From: JALYGJ01 sp963781705 | GTDB taxonomy: Bacteria; Chloroflexota; Limnocylindria; Limnocylindrales; CSP1-4 | Direction: 5' to 3' | Length of the DNA: 64,000 bases | Assembly (NCBI GenBank): GCA_963781705.1 | Contig: CAWAGP010000010.1 | Location: forward strand, 682,001 to 746,000 | In this document: positions 8,401-16,820 of the stretch, piece by piece | Position numbering within the stretch: the first letter of the stretch is position 1 | Layout: each line of letters begins with the position of its first letter | Position numbers and translations under genes: made by a program | Notes under the pieces: generated by a model | The model's input: only the letters and a program-made list of their open reading frames with translations | The model's database searches: none | What the model was told of the DNA's origin: nothing

Positions 8401-10235
8401 ATGCGGTGCACGACCTGCTGCGCCGCCTGGGTGATCTGACTGCCACAGACGTGGCGTCACGCGTGCGCGGCCCCGACGGGCGATCGCGCGAGGCCGCCGC
8501 CCGCGAGTGGTTGGAGGCCATCGCGGCCGATCGGCGCGCGGTCGGCGTGCGCATCGCCGGCGAGGAGCGGTGGATCGCCGTCGAGGACGTCGCGCGCTTT
8601 CGCGACGCCTTGGGCGTGGCGCCGCCGGTCGGCGTCCCCGCGGCGTTGCTGGCGCCGGCCGAAGACGCACTGGGCAGCCTGTTGCTGCGCTGGTCGCGCC
8701 ACCACGGCCCCTTCCTTGCCGTCGAGCCGGCCGCCCGCTGGGGAGTGTCGGCAACCGCTGTCGAGGCGCAGCTCGAACGGATGCTGGCCGACGGCCGGCT
8801 GCTGCGCGGCGAATTCCGGCCGGATGGCGTGGAGCGCGAATGGTGCCATCCCGATGTGCTGCGGCTGTTGCGCCGCCGCTCGCTCGCCGCGCTGCGGCGA
8901 GAGGTGGAGCCGGTCGAGCCGGGGGCGCTGGCCCGGTTCCTGCCGCGCTGGCAGGGCGTCGGTGAGCGCCGCGGCGGGCTCGACCGGTTGGCCGAGGTGA
9001 TCGGGCAGCTCGAGGGCGTGGCGCTACCGGCGAGCACGCTCGAGCGCGACATCCTGCCGGCGCGCGTCGGCGCCTATTCGCCGCGGCTGCTCGACGAGCT
9101 TGGCGCAGCCGGCGAAGTCGTGTGGGTCGGCCTCGGCTCGCTCGGCCAGGACGATGGCCGCATCGCACTCTTCCGGCCCGACCGGCTGTCGGCGCTACTG
9201 CCGCCGCTACCCGTCGAGCCCAAGGAGTCCGCGGCGAGCGGCTGGGTAGCCGACGCGATTCGGAGCCATCTGACTGAACGTGGCGCGTCCTTCTACCGCG
9301 ACCTGCTGGCGGCCGTCATGCGCGCGGCCACCGAGCGCGGTGAGCGGCCGGTGCGCGAGCGTGAGCTGCTCGACGCGCTGTGGGACCTGGTGTGGGCCAC
9401 GCAGGTGACCAACGACACTTTCGCGCCGCTGCGCGCGCTGCGCTGGCCTCGCTCCGGGCAGCGCCGCAGCGGGCCGGTCACCGGCAGTCGGCCGCGGCTG
9501 AGTGGCGCCACGCGGCAGGGACCGCCCGAGGCGGCCGGGCGCTGGTCGCTCGTCGCCGATGCCGTGTCGACGGCAGTTGCGCTGCGCGGTGGACAACCAG
9601 CGTCGGATACCGAGCGGCGCCATGCGCTCGCCTTGCGTTTGCTCGAGAGCTACGGCGTGGTCACGCGCGATGTGGTCGCCAGTGAGGGCGTCGTCGGCGG
9701 TTTCGCGGCGGTGTACCCGGTGTTGCGCGAGATGGAGGAGCGCGGTCGGGTGCGGCGCGGCTATTTCGTCGAGGGCCTGGGCGGTGCGCAGTTCTGCCTG
9801 CCGGCGGCACTCGATCGGCTGCGCTCGGAGAGAGCCGATCCGTCGGGCGATCGCGCGCCGACCGATGCGCTCATCCTGGCTGCTGCAGACCCGGCGAATC
9901 CCTACGGCGCCGCGCTGCCCTGGCCGCGCTGGTCGGACGAGGATCGCCGGCCGATTTCGCGCTCCGCGGGAGCGTACGTTGTGCTGGTCGACGGCGATGC
10001 CGTGGTGTACCTGGAGCGCGGTGGGCGGTCGCTGCAGACTCTGCCGGCGTTCGCCAAACCGGACGTGGCCGCGCGGGCGCTGGCGGGGTTGCGCGGGTTG
10101 CTGGCCGACGGCCGTTTCCGGGCATTGCAGATCGAGCGCATCGACAGTGTTGCCGTAGCTGATTCGCCGCACGCCGCGGCACTAGCCGAGGCCGGTTTCC
10201 GACGCTCCTACCGCGGTCTCCTCCTGCGTACCTGA
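5493..10235 (+). CDS. lhr: Lhr family ATP-dependent helicase (long form)
   Basis: A 1580-residue superfamily 2 helicase close in length to mycobacterial and E. coli Lhr (about 1500 residues). Walker A PTGSGKTLA near residue 59, DEIH box near 181, SATQR near 216, and motif VI QRIGRAGHS near 394 are all present, followed by the Lhr-core winged-helix and beta-barrel region and the long C-terminal extension found only in long-form Lhr. Known members are 3'-5' translocases that unwind RNA:DNA hybrids and act in DNA repair. GTG 5493 is chosen because a promoter places the transcript start there; GTG 5523 and ATG 5535 are alternatives giving 10-14 fewer residues. It stands alone between a divergent protease and a convergent membrane protein. 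Confidence 0.93.
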   Translation: MPRARRSVPAVKDLMPDPLTGFSLAARDWFAAAFAEPTSAQAQGWPAIAAGAHTLICAPTGSGKTLAAFLWCLDRLMSEPAPEDPLRRLRLLYVSPLKALVHDVNRNLRSPLAGIALAARKRGDVLRDIRVGMRTGDTPANERRAFGRQPPDILVTTPESLYLLLTSAAREALRGVEWVIVDEIHALAGTKRGAHLALSLERLEALCERPPQRIGLSATQRPLSVVGAYLAGRGDDGTPRPVAIVDAGVRKPLELSVVVPVEDMAAIGEVLPPEQQTGGSAAAPDQRNSIWPQIQPRILELIRAHRSTIIFVNSRRLAERLALRINELAGEDLVRAHHGSLAREERLQIEERLKDGRLPALVATSSLELGIDMGAVDLVIQVESPGSVARGLQRIGRAGHSVGEPSTGVIFPKYRGDLLECAVVTRRMIGGEIEPTVIPHNPLDVLAQQIVATAAERRWGVDELFALVRRAENFAELGRDSFDATLAMLAGQYPGDEFADLRPRVVWDRAAGTVESRRDARTVAVISGGTIPDRGLFGVYLAGDAVDDGSPGSAVRARSARGGARRVGELDEEMVYEARQGEVILLGASAWRIEEITRDRVLVSPAPGQPGKIPFWKGEGPGRPVELGRALGEFTRLIAAQAADGRNGRERALDVLQDEHMLDPLAARNLVDYLAEEQSVTGALPTDREIVIQRFRDELGDWRICLLTPFGARVHAPWALAIEARLRAALGLEVQPIWSDDGIVIRLPMADELAGDIAGDALAADAVRDGTGPAGHDAVAAAEEAIRIAATDVEELVIGILGGSALFSSHFRENAARALLLPRRRAGQRTPLWQMRQRSAQLLSVASRFASFPIVLETYRECLQDVFDLPALKSILAAIERREIRLVSVETHRASPFASSLMFDYIASYMYEGDAPLVDRRAQALALDRDLLRELLGAEELRELLDAGALAELELELQFLTPDRHAGSADAVHDLLRRLGDLTATDVASRVRGPDGRSREAAAREWLEAIAADRRAVGVRIAGEERWIAVEDVARFRDALGVAPPVGVPAALLAPAEDALGSLLLRWSRHHGPFLAVEPAARWGVSATAVEAQLERMLADGRLLRGEFRPDGVEREWCHPDVLRLLRRRSLAALRREVEPVEPGALARFLPRWQGVGERRGGLDRLAEVIGQLEGVALPASTLERDILPARVGAYSPRLLDELGAAGEVVWVGLGSLGQDDGRIALFRPDRLSALLPPLPVEPKESAASGWVADAIRSHLTERGASFYRDLLAAVMRAATERGERPVRERELLDALWDLVWATQVTNDTFAPLRALRWPRSGQRRSGPVTGSRPRLSGATRQGPPEAAGRWSLVADAVSTAVALRGGQPASDTERRHALALRLLESYGVVTRDVVASEGVVGGFAAVYPVLREMEERGRVRRGYFVEGLGGAQFCLPAALDRLRSERADPSGDRAPTDALILAAADPANPYGAALPWPRWSDEDRRPISRSAGAYVVLVDGDAVVYLERGGRSLQTLPAFAKPDVAARALAGLRGLLADGRFRALQIERIDSVAVADSPHAAALAEAGFRRSYRGLLLRT

Positions 10236-10308
10236 GGACTGCGGATATCCGACAGCGACGCCATCACCCGGGCGCCTACCCGCGTCTCGTCTATTGGTGC
10301 CCCAAGCG

Positions 10309-11121
10309 CTAGCCCGCTCGTCCGGCGGCGAACCACGCGCGCGACAGGCGCGGCGGCCACGGTCTCGAGTAGAGCCACGGCACCGCGCCCCACAAGAACA
10401 CCAGGTAATCGGCGCGCAGCGGCCGTGGGTAGAACAGCACGACGTCCAGTTGGCGCAGTGTCTGCGGCCATGTGGCCAGCGACAGCACAACCAGGACGGC
10501 GAGGATGCCGATGCCCCACCTCCATGCACGTCGCGGCACGACCCATAGCAGCACGACCGGGATGATCTTGATCCCGCTGCCGAGTGCCCACAACAGACCG
10601 CCCAGGCGCGGACCGCTCCACCATGCCAGCCACATGCCCAGCACGATGAAGATGTTGACATTGCCGGTGTCGAAGTTGGCTGCCAGTGATGGGCCGAGCA
10701 GCGCGACGAGGACCGCTGTGCCCAGCGGCCGCTGGCGGTAGGCCCAGCCGACCGACACTGCGAAGGTCACAAACATCGCCCCGCGCCAGAGCACCCACGC
10801 CACGTCCCACGGAATGAGCGCCCACGGGATCAGCAGGTAGAGCGTCCACGGCGCGTACGGATAGGGCAGGATTGCCGGCGGCGGAAGATTGCGGCCGAGC
10901 GGCATCTGGTAGATGTCGATGCCCGTCCACCAGCGATGCACCCCCTGCCAATACGCGTACGCGTCGGAGCCGGCGAGGTTGCCGCGGGCGGCGACGAACG
11001 CCAGCACGAGACCGCCGGCGACAGCCAGCAGCCCGATGGCCAGCAGGCGGCGCGGATCGCGCAGGCTGCTGGCGAGGCTTGGCCGTTCAGCGGCGGGGGC
11101 GGCGTTGGGCGCGGCAGTCAT
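10309..11121 (-). CDS. GT87 (DUF2029)-like polytopic membrane protein
   Basis: About 270 residues with seven or more hydrophobic segments and the GT87 (DUF2029) hallmarks: a luminal SDAYAYWQG near residue 53, YPYAPW near 88 and a DTGNVNIFIVLGMWLAWW stretch near 150, corresponding to the GQ/N block of this mannosyltransferase-like family. Members use polyprenyl-phosphate sugars to glycosylate envelope lipids or glycans. The protein is shorter than typical GT87 enzymes (about 400), ending soon after the FLWGAVPW segment, so a C-terminal truncation is possible. Start taken as ATG 11121 (MTAAPNAAP); a TTG three codons upstream is the alternative. Confidence 0.72.
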   Translation of the reverse strand: MTAAPNAAPAAERPSLASSLRDPRRLLAIGLLAVAGGLVLAFVAARGNLAGSDAYAYWQGVHRWWTGIDIYQMPLGRNLPPPAILPYPYAPWTLYLLIPWALIPWDVAWVLWRGAMFVTFAVSVGWAYRQRPLGTAVLVALLGPSLAANFDTGNVNIFIVLGMWLAWWSGPRLGGLLWALGSGIKIIPVVLLWVVPRRAWRWGIGILAVLVVLSLATWPQTLRQLDVVLFYPRPLRADYLVFLWGAVPWLYSRPWPPRLSRAWFAAGRAG

Positions 11122-11284
11122 CGGTCGCAAGACATGGCAGGGAAGTTGATGAGAGCATATGGGCGGGGCTTCGCTCGTCCTCCTCGACCGAACTCGTTGG
11201 GCGCCCCCGCCCGTGCCACATCGTAAGGCCTTGGCGCAAGGCGCAGCGGGCGGTGGCGCACGACTGGTCGTCTGTCGCGCGTGG

Positions 11285-11300
11285 CATACTCCGCGAAGTG
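11285..11300 (+). promoter_or_regulatory. Probable leaderless -10 of cyanophycinase
   Basis: CATACT (11285-11290) lies 7 nt before GTG 11298. There is no ribosome binding site in between, which matches the arrangement before lhr and other first genes in the window. No clear -35. Confidence 0.4.
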
Positions 11301-12135
11301 ACTGCGGGACACGTCATTGTCATTGGCGGGGCAGAGGACAAGGTCCGCGAGCGCGTCATCCTGACGCGCTTCGTAAAGCTGGCCGGCGGCCCCGACGCGC
11401 GCATCGCGGTGATCAGCAGCGCCTCGTCGCTGGGCGCCGTGGCCGGCGACATGTACGGGCGCATCTTCGGTGAACTGGGCGTACGTGGGGTGGCGCCCAT
11501 CAACGCGACGACGCGCGAGCAGGCCAACGATCCGAGCGCCGTGGGCGCCGTGCGCGACGCCACGGGCATCTTTCTGACCGGCGGCAACCAGCTGCGCCTG
11601 ACGTTGACGATCTCCGGCACGGGCATCGGCCGGGCTCTTGCGCGCCGTCACCGCGAAGGCGCCGTGATCGCCGGCACGAGCGCGGGCGCCTCCGCGATGA
11701 GCTCGCATATGGTCGCATTCGGCGCCAGCGGCGCGACACCCAGGCAGCGCATGTTCCAGATGGCTGCCGGATTGGCCATCCTGCCCGGCCTGATCATCGA
11801 TCAACACTTCGAGCAGCGTACCCGGCTGGGCCGCCTGCTTGCGATCATCGCGTCCAACCCGTCGCTGCTCGGCTTGGGCATCGACGAGGACACCGCCGCG
11901 GTAGTCGGCCCGGATCACGTCATGGAGGTCATCGGCCGGCGCAGCGTCACCGTCCTCGACGGCGCTGAAATCGGAAACGGATGCCTGGGAGGTCAAGGCG
12001 CATCGGCCGTTGATGATCAGCAACGTCGTGCTCCACTCCCTGCCGGCCGGATATCGCTTCGACCTCGAGCGCCGCGAGCGAGTGGTGGCGCCGGCGCTGC
12101 GCGCGCTAGACGTCGACACGCTCGCCTCGAGCTGA
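11298..12135 (+). pseudogene. cphB: Cyanophycinase, interrupted by one frameshift
   Basis: S51-family serine peptidase that cuts cyanophycin into beta-Asp-Arg dipeptides. The N-terminus GHVIVIGGAEDK, the FLTGGNQLRL block near residue 95, the nucleophile elbow AGTSAGAS near 122 and IIDQHFEQRTRLGRLL near 170 are all intact. Near 11973-11980 the frame breaks: the protein continues in the next frame as DAWEVKAHRPLMISN and ends at TGA 12133-12135. Reading TCGAAAC instead of TCGGAAAC restores a continuous protein of about 278 residues, so a single extra base explains it. This could be an assembly error or a recent mutation. It lies 3 nt upstream of cphA, so the two form an operon. Catalytic residues lie before the break. 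Confidence 0.85.
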
Positions 12136-12138
12136 CAG

Positions 12139-14964
12139 GTGAAGAAGGATCGCGCGAAGTCGAAAGCGCGACGGTTGTCGGGCGGCCCAGAGCCGACCCT
12201 GCAAATTCTCGAGACGCACGTCCTGCGCGGCCCAAACATCTGGTCGCATGCCCCCGCGATCGTGTTGCTGGTCGACCTGGGCGAACTCGAGGACTGGCCG
12301 AGCAACAAGATTCCGCACTTCAATCAAACGCTCGTCGAGCTCCTCCCGACGCTCGACAGCCACGCCTGTTCGCTCGGTCGGCGGGGCGGCTTCATCAGTC
12401 GCCTGCACGACGGCACGTGGCTCGGCCATGTTGCAGAGCATGTCGCGATCGAACTGCAGAGCCTGGCCGGCACGGAGGTGCGGCTGGGCAAGACGCGCTC
12501 GGCCGGCGGTCACGGCCGATATCACGTCGTGTACGAGTACCGCGAAGAGGAGGTGGGCCGCGAGGCCGGCCGGATCGCGGTCGAGCTGATCAACCACGTG
12601 GTCGCCCCCCACCGTGTCGATTTCGACTTTGTCGATGATCTCGCCGGCCTGATTCGGCTGGCCGAGCGGAGAGCCTTCGGGCCTTCCACGCAGGCGCTCA
12701 TAGACGAGGCCGTGACACGCGACATCCCGTTCATCCGCCTCGATCAGGCCAGCCTCGTCCAACTGGGCCAGGGCATTCACCAGGAACGTATCCGGGCGAC
12801 GATGACCTCGCAGACCTCGGCCATCGCTGTCGACCTGGCCTCGGACAAGAGCCTCACCAATCAGCTGCTCAGCTCGGCCGGCCTGCCCGTGCCGCGCTCG
12901 CAGGTGGTCCGAAGCGTCGAGGGCGCCATCGAAGCGGCCGGCCGCGTGGGCTTCCCGGTGGTGGTCAAGCCGCTCGACGGCAACCACGGCCGCGGAGTTA
13001 GCCTCGACCTGCGCACGGACGACGATGTCCGGCGCGCCTTCCAGGGTGCGTGGGACGAGAGCCGGCACGGGGACGTGGTGGTCGAGACCTACGTCGCCGG
13101 CAACGACTACCGCGTGCTCGTAGTCAATGGCCATCTCGCCGCTGTCGCCCAACGCGTTCCGGCGAGCGTCGTCGGCGACGGTCGGCACACCGTGCGCGAA
13201 CTGGTCGATATCGAGAACGCGGACCCGCGCCGCGGGATCGGCCACGAACGGGTGCTGACGCGCATCCGGCTGACCCCAGCGGCAGAGGAGCTCCTCGCCA
13301 AGCAGGGTTTCGGGCTCGACGCGGCGCCGCCCAAGGGAAGGCGCGTGCTGCTCGCCGCCACGGGCAACATGTCGACCGGCGGGACGGCCATCGACCGGAC
13401 CGCTGAGGCGCACCCGGACAACATGGAGATCGCCGAAACCGCCGCGCGCGTGATCGGCCTCGACGTCGCGGGCATCGACTTCGTCGTGCCAGACATCGCC
13501 GTGCCGGTGCGCGAGCAGGGCGGCGCGATCGTCGAGGTCAACGCCGCGCCCGGCTTCCGCATGCACACCAACCCGACCCATGGCGAGCCGCAGTACGTCG
13601 CCAAGCCGGTTATCGACCTGCTCTTTCCGCACGGCTCCAACGCGCGAATCCCGATCGTCGCGGTGACCGGCACCAATGGCAAGACGACCACGGTGCGCAT
13701 GATCGGTCACGTCATGAAGCTGATGGGCCGGCGCGTGGGCATGACGACGACGGATGGCATCGTCGTTGACGGGCGGCTGATCAGGAAGGGCGACATGTCT
13801 GGACCGCGTTCGGCCCAGATGGTGCTCCAGAACCCGTCGGTCGACACGGCGGTCTTCGAGGTCGCGCGCGGGGGCATCCTGCGCGAGGGGCTGGGCTACG
13901 ACCGCAACGACGTGGCGGTAGTGACCAACGTGACCGGCGACCATCTCGGCCTGCGTGGCGTGGAAACCATGGCGCAGCTGGCGCACGTCAAGTCGGTGCT
14001 GGTCGAGGCCGTTCCGCGTTCCGGCACGGCAGTCCTCAATGCCGACGACCCACTTGTCGCGCGCATGGCCAGGCAGTGCCGCGGGAGCGTCGTCCTCTTC
14101 TCGATGCAGCAGCACGAGGGCGAGGCGGGCTATGACCGCGTTGACGGCCATTGCGGCCGGGGTGGCGCGGCAATGGTGCTACGGCAGACGCCAGACGGCG
14201 AGTTGGTAGTGCTGCGCCACGGCGACCGGACGATGCACCTGCTGTACACGCACCTGATTCCGGCCACGTTCGGCGGCCGGGCGCGCATGAACGTGGCCAA
14301 CGCGCTGGCCGCCGCGGCCGCGGCGTGGGCCGCCGGTGCCCACCTGCACGACATCCGCCAAGGGCTGCGGACATTCACAACGTCGTTCTTCCAGGCCCCC
14401 GGACGGCTGAACGAGATCGAGGTCGACGGCTACAAGGTCATCCTCGACTACTGCCACAACGTCGACGGCATGCGCCGGATGGTGGAGTTCGTCGACCTGC
14501 TCATGCAGCCGAGCGCAGAGCCTAGCAGCGACGCGGTCGGTCAGGCCAACGGCGGCGCCGGCGCGCGCCACGGGCGCGCAATCGGCGTCATCGGCATGCC
14601 CGGCGACAGGCGTGACGAGGACCATCGCGAGTACGGCCGGCTGGCGGGAAACTCGTTCGACGCGCTGATCGTGCGCGAGGACGCCAAACTGCGCGGCCGA
14701 CCAGCCGGCGCGTCGGCCGCATTGCTGGTCCAGGGCATTGAACAGGCACAGCGCCAGGGTGGTCGCGTGCGCAGCATCGAGACGATCCTCGACGAGGGGT
14801 CGGCAGTCGCTGCCGCCATGCGCGGTGCGCAGCCGGGCGACCTGCTGGTGCTCGCGGCCGACGACATCCCCGGCGTCTATCAACGGGTGATGGTCGAGAC
14901 GAACTCCCGCTCCGGCGGCACCGCGATCGCGGCGCCCGGTGAGTTCGAGGTCGAAGAGGGCTAG
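12139..14964 (+). CDS. cphA: Cyanophycin synthetase CphA
   Basis: A 941-residue enzyme that extends the poly-Asp backbone and attaches Arg side chains, using ATP. The three expected domains are in order: N-terminal domain (ETHVLRGPNIWS near residue 27, then a conserved AEHVAIELQSLAG near 100), ATP-grasp domain (about 215-480; VVKPLDGNHGRGVS near 275, EVNAAPGFRMHTNP near 468), and Mur-ligase-like domain with P-loop VTGTNGKTTT near 508, EVARGGILREG near 575, VTGDHLG near 600 and DYCHNVDG near 772. All nucleotide-binding motifs look functional. It begins with a GTG 3 nt after the cyanophycinase stop, so synthesis and degradation genes are co-transcribed. Cyanophycin is a cytoplasmic nitrogen/carbon reserve. 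Confidence 0.95.
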   Translation: MKKDRAKSKARRLSGGPEPTLQILETHVLRGPNIWSHAPAIVLLVDLGELEDWPSNKIPHFNQTLVELLPTLDSHACSLGRRGGFISRLHDGTWLGHVAEHVAIELQSLAGTEVRLGKTRSAGGHGRYHVVYEYREEEVGREAGRIAVELINHVVAPHRVDFDFVDDLAGLIRLAERRAFGPSTQALIDEAVTRDIPFIRLDQASLVQLGQGIHQERIRATMTSQTSAIAVDLASDKSLTNQLLSSAGLPVPRSQVVRSVEGAIEAAGRVGFPVVVKPLDGNHGRGVSLDLRTDDDVRRAFQGAWDESRHGDVVVETYVAGNDYRVLVVNGHLAAVAQRVPASVVGDGRHTVRELVDIENADPRRGIGHERVLTRIRLTPAAEELLAKQGFGLDAAPPKGRRVLLAATGNMSTGGTAIDRTAEAHPDNMEIAETAARVIGLDVAGIDFVVPDIAVPVREQGGAIVEVNAAPGFRMHTNPTHGEPQYVAKPVIDLLFPHGSNARIPIVAVTGTNGKTTTVRMIGHVMKLMGRRVGMTTTDGIVVDGRLIRKGDMSGPRSAQMVLQNPSVDTAVFEVARGGILREGLGYDRNDVAVVTNVTGDHLGLRGVETMAQLAHVKSVLVEAVPRSGTAVLNADDPLVARMARQCRGSVVLFSMQQHEGEAGYDRVDGHCGRGGAAMVLRQTPDGELVVLRHGDRTMHLLYTHLIPATFGGRARMNVANALAAAAAAWAAGAHLHDIRQGLRTFTTSFFQAPGRLNEIEVDGYKVILDYCHNVDGMRRMVEFVDLLMQPSAEPSSDAVGQANGGAGARHGRAIGVIGMPGDRRDEDHREYGRLAGNSFDALIVREDAKLRGRPAGASAALLVQGIEQAQRQGGRVRSIETILDEGSAVAAAMRGAQPGDLLVLAADDIPGVYQRVMVETNSRSGGTAIAAPGEFEVEEG

Positions 14965-14971
14965 CGCCGGA

Positions 14972-16771
14972 CTACGAACGCGGTATGACGCTGATTGTGC
15001 CCGCGTCGGTGTTCGTGACCCACAGCTCGCCCGGGCGCAGCAGGATCCTCCGCGGACTCTGCCCGACCGTGATGCCCGCGCCGATGCTGTCGGTCGTCGT
15101 GTCTATCGGCGCGACCTTGTTCGCGCCGGTGATCGCGAGCCATACCTGATCTCCGTCCGCGGCAAGTCCCTCGTTGAACGCCCCGCCCCTGAACGTGTCC
15201 ACGACCTTGTTCGTCGCGGGATCGATGCGCGTCACCGTGCCGCCGTCGACGTTGGCGACCCACACCGAGCCGGCCGCGAAGCAGATGCCCTCCGTGCCGG
15301 CGTCGGCCTTGATCGTCTTGAGCACCTTGTTGGTCGACGGATTGACGCGCGTGACCGAACCCGAGCCGTAGTTCGTGACCCAGACGGAGCCGAAGCCCAG
15401 GCCGATATGGCGTGGCTCGTCGCCAACGGCGACCGTCGCGACGACCTGGTTCGTGGCCGGGTCGATGCGCAACAGTTGACCCGTGCCCTCGCTCGAAACC
15501 CACACGGCGTCGTCATCGGCGGCGATGCCTTCGGGATGCTCGGGCACGTCGATCCGCGCCATGACCGCTCGTGTCGCCGGGTCGATGCGCACCACTTGGT
15601 TCGTCTCGTGCACCGTTACCCAGATCGATCCGGCGCCGAGGGCAACGCCGATCGCGCCGGTTCCCACCACGACCGAAGCGACGATCGCGCGCGTCTGTGG
15701 ATCCAGCTCGACCAGCTGGCCCTCCCAGTAGACGGCGACCCATATGGCGCCATCCGTCTGCACCAGGCCGATCGGCCCATTGCCGACGTTCACCGGGGCA
15801 TCGGCGCCAGCGCCCAGGCCGAGGATGCCGGCCAGCCAGTCGTCGCGCTGCTGGGTGGCCGTCTCGTTCAGCGCGTGGCCGGCCTGGTACGTATGTTGCT
15901 CGGCGCCAGCGCCGGCAGCAGTCGCGATCTCAGTCGCCACGTCGGACGGCACAAACTGGTCGGAATCGCCGACTTGGAGCAGAACCGGCCGCCCGTCCGC
16001 TCCGCCCAGCGCGGTCACCGGATCGAGGTCGGCCAGGCCAGCCGAGTACGTTTGGGGGTCGCCGGCGATGGACCAGTAACGCAGGAACCAGTCCGACCAG
16101 CGCGCCGTGGGGGTCATCATCACCAGCGCCTTGAACGATTGGTCCTCGCCGAAGAGGACCGCTGAGTACATCGCCCCAAAATCGTGGCCGACCAACGCCA
16201 GCCGTTGCCGGTCTACCTGGGGCTGCGCGCTGAGCAGATCGCGGGCGCGTCGCAACATCGTCAGCTCCGCCTCGAGAGCGGCCCGATCGTGCTCCAGCGA
16301 CTGGGGTTGATCCTGCCACGGGAATATGCCCTGCACGAGCAGCGAGGCGACGCCGCGCGCTGCCAGCGCCCGCGCCTCGTCCAGGAACTCGGTCCGGTTA
16401 CTGTTCGGCGCACTCGGCTCGAGCCAGTGAAACCAGATGATGCCAGCCAGCGAACCCGGCGCGGCGCCATCCGGTAGCACCAGGTAGGCGTCGCTCGTTC
16501 GGCCACCGTCGAAGGAGATATCCATCACCGATACTCCACCCTCGCTCTGCGTTGAGCGGACACTGAAGGCCGGCTCTCCGGACGGCGAGGCAGGGGTCCG
16601 CGGAGTCGAAGAGGCGCCGGGGCCGCTGGATGCAGTTGGCGATGCAGCCGAGCCAGGCGATGCCGTCTCGCCGGGCGGTGAGGTCGCCACTAGTGACGGC
16701 GTTGGGCTCGTCGACGAGCACGCCAACACGATTGTCGTGACCATCACCACCCAGCCAATCCGAAGCCGCAT
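14972..16771 (-). CDS. Lipoprotein: dienelactone-hydrolase-like domain fused to YVTN/Vgb-type beta-propeller
   Basis: About 599 residues from ATG 16771. The signal peptide ends in a lipobox (TIVLAC, Cys near residue 18), then a Pro/Ser/Thr-rich linker to about 70. Residues 80-320 are an alpha/beta hydrolase resembling dienelactone hydrolases; its nucleophile elbow reads GHDFGAM, with Asp where Ser or Cys is usual, while the acid (VGDSDQF) and His (QAGHALNE) are recognisable. Residues 325-599 hold about seven repeats of the form GSIWVT...VVRIDPAT, a virginiamycin-B-lyase/YVTN-like propeller. It is anchored outside the membrane and convergent with cphA. A catalytic role is uncertain because of the Asp; haloalkane-dehalogenase-type chemistry or simple binding are possible. 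Confidence 0.8.
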   Translation of the reverse strand: MRLRIGWVVMVTTIVLACSSTSPTPSLVATSPPGETASPGSAASPTASSGPGASSTPRTPASPSGEPAFSVRSTQSEGGVSVMDISFDGGRTSDAYLVLPDGAAPGSLAGIIWFHWLEPSAPNSNRTEFLDEARALAARGVASLLVQGIFPWQDQPQSLEHDRAALEAELTMLRRARDLLSAQPQVDRQRLALVGHDFGAMYSAVLFGEDQSFKALVMMTPTARWSDWFLRYWSIAGDPQTYSAGLADLDPVTALGGADGRPVLLQVGDSDQFVPSDVATEIATAAGAGAEQHTYQAGHALNETATQQRDDWLAGILGLGAGADAPVNVGNGPIGLVQTDGAIWVAVYWEGQLVELDPQTRAIVASVVVGTGAIGVALGAGSIWVTVHETNQVVRIDPATRAVMARIDVPEHPEGIAADDDAVWVSSEGTGQLLRIDPATNQVVATVAVGDEPRHIGLGFGSVWVTNYGSGSVTRVNPSTNKVLKTIKADAGTEGICFAAGSVWVANVDGGTVTRIDPATNKVVDTFRGGAFNEGLAADGDQVWLAITGANKVAPIDTTTDSIGAGITVGQSPRRILLRPGELWVTNTDAGTISVIPRS

Positions 16772-16795
16772 AATGACGTGGACTCTAGCCAACCG

Positions 16796-16811
16796 ATGGA
16801 GAATTGTCCAT
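16796..16811. promoter_or_regulatory. Candidate operator, 16-bp inverted repeat
   Basis: ATGGA and TCCAT arms flank a GAATTG core (14 of 16 positions symmetric). The site ends 9 bp before the ArsR-like ATG at 16821 and lies 25 bp upstream of the divergent lipoprotein gene, so it could serve autoregulation and control of both. Confidence 0.4.
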
Positions 16812-16820
16812 CATTTCGCG

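Noticed and set aside
10872..12638. 588-codon plus-strand frame covering cyanophycinase
   Set aside because: Only 11298-11979 is real; the upstream part is antisense to the GT87-like gene and the downstream part reads cphA out of frame.
12106..14151. 681-codon open frame on the minus strand
   Set aside because: Antisense shadow of cphA; His/Arg-rich sequence without domain pattern.
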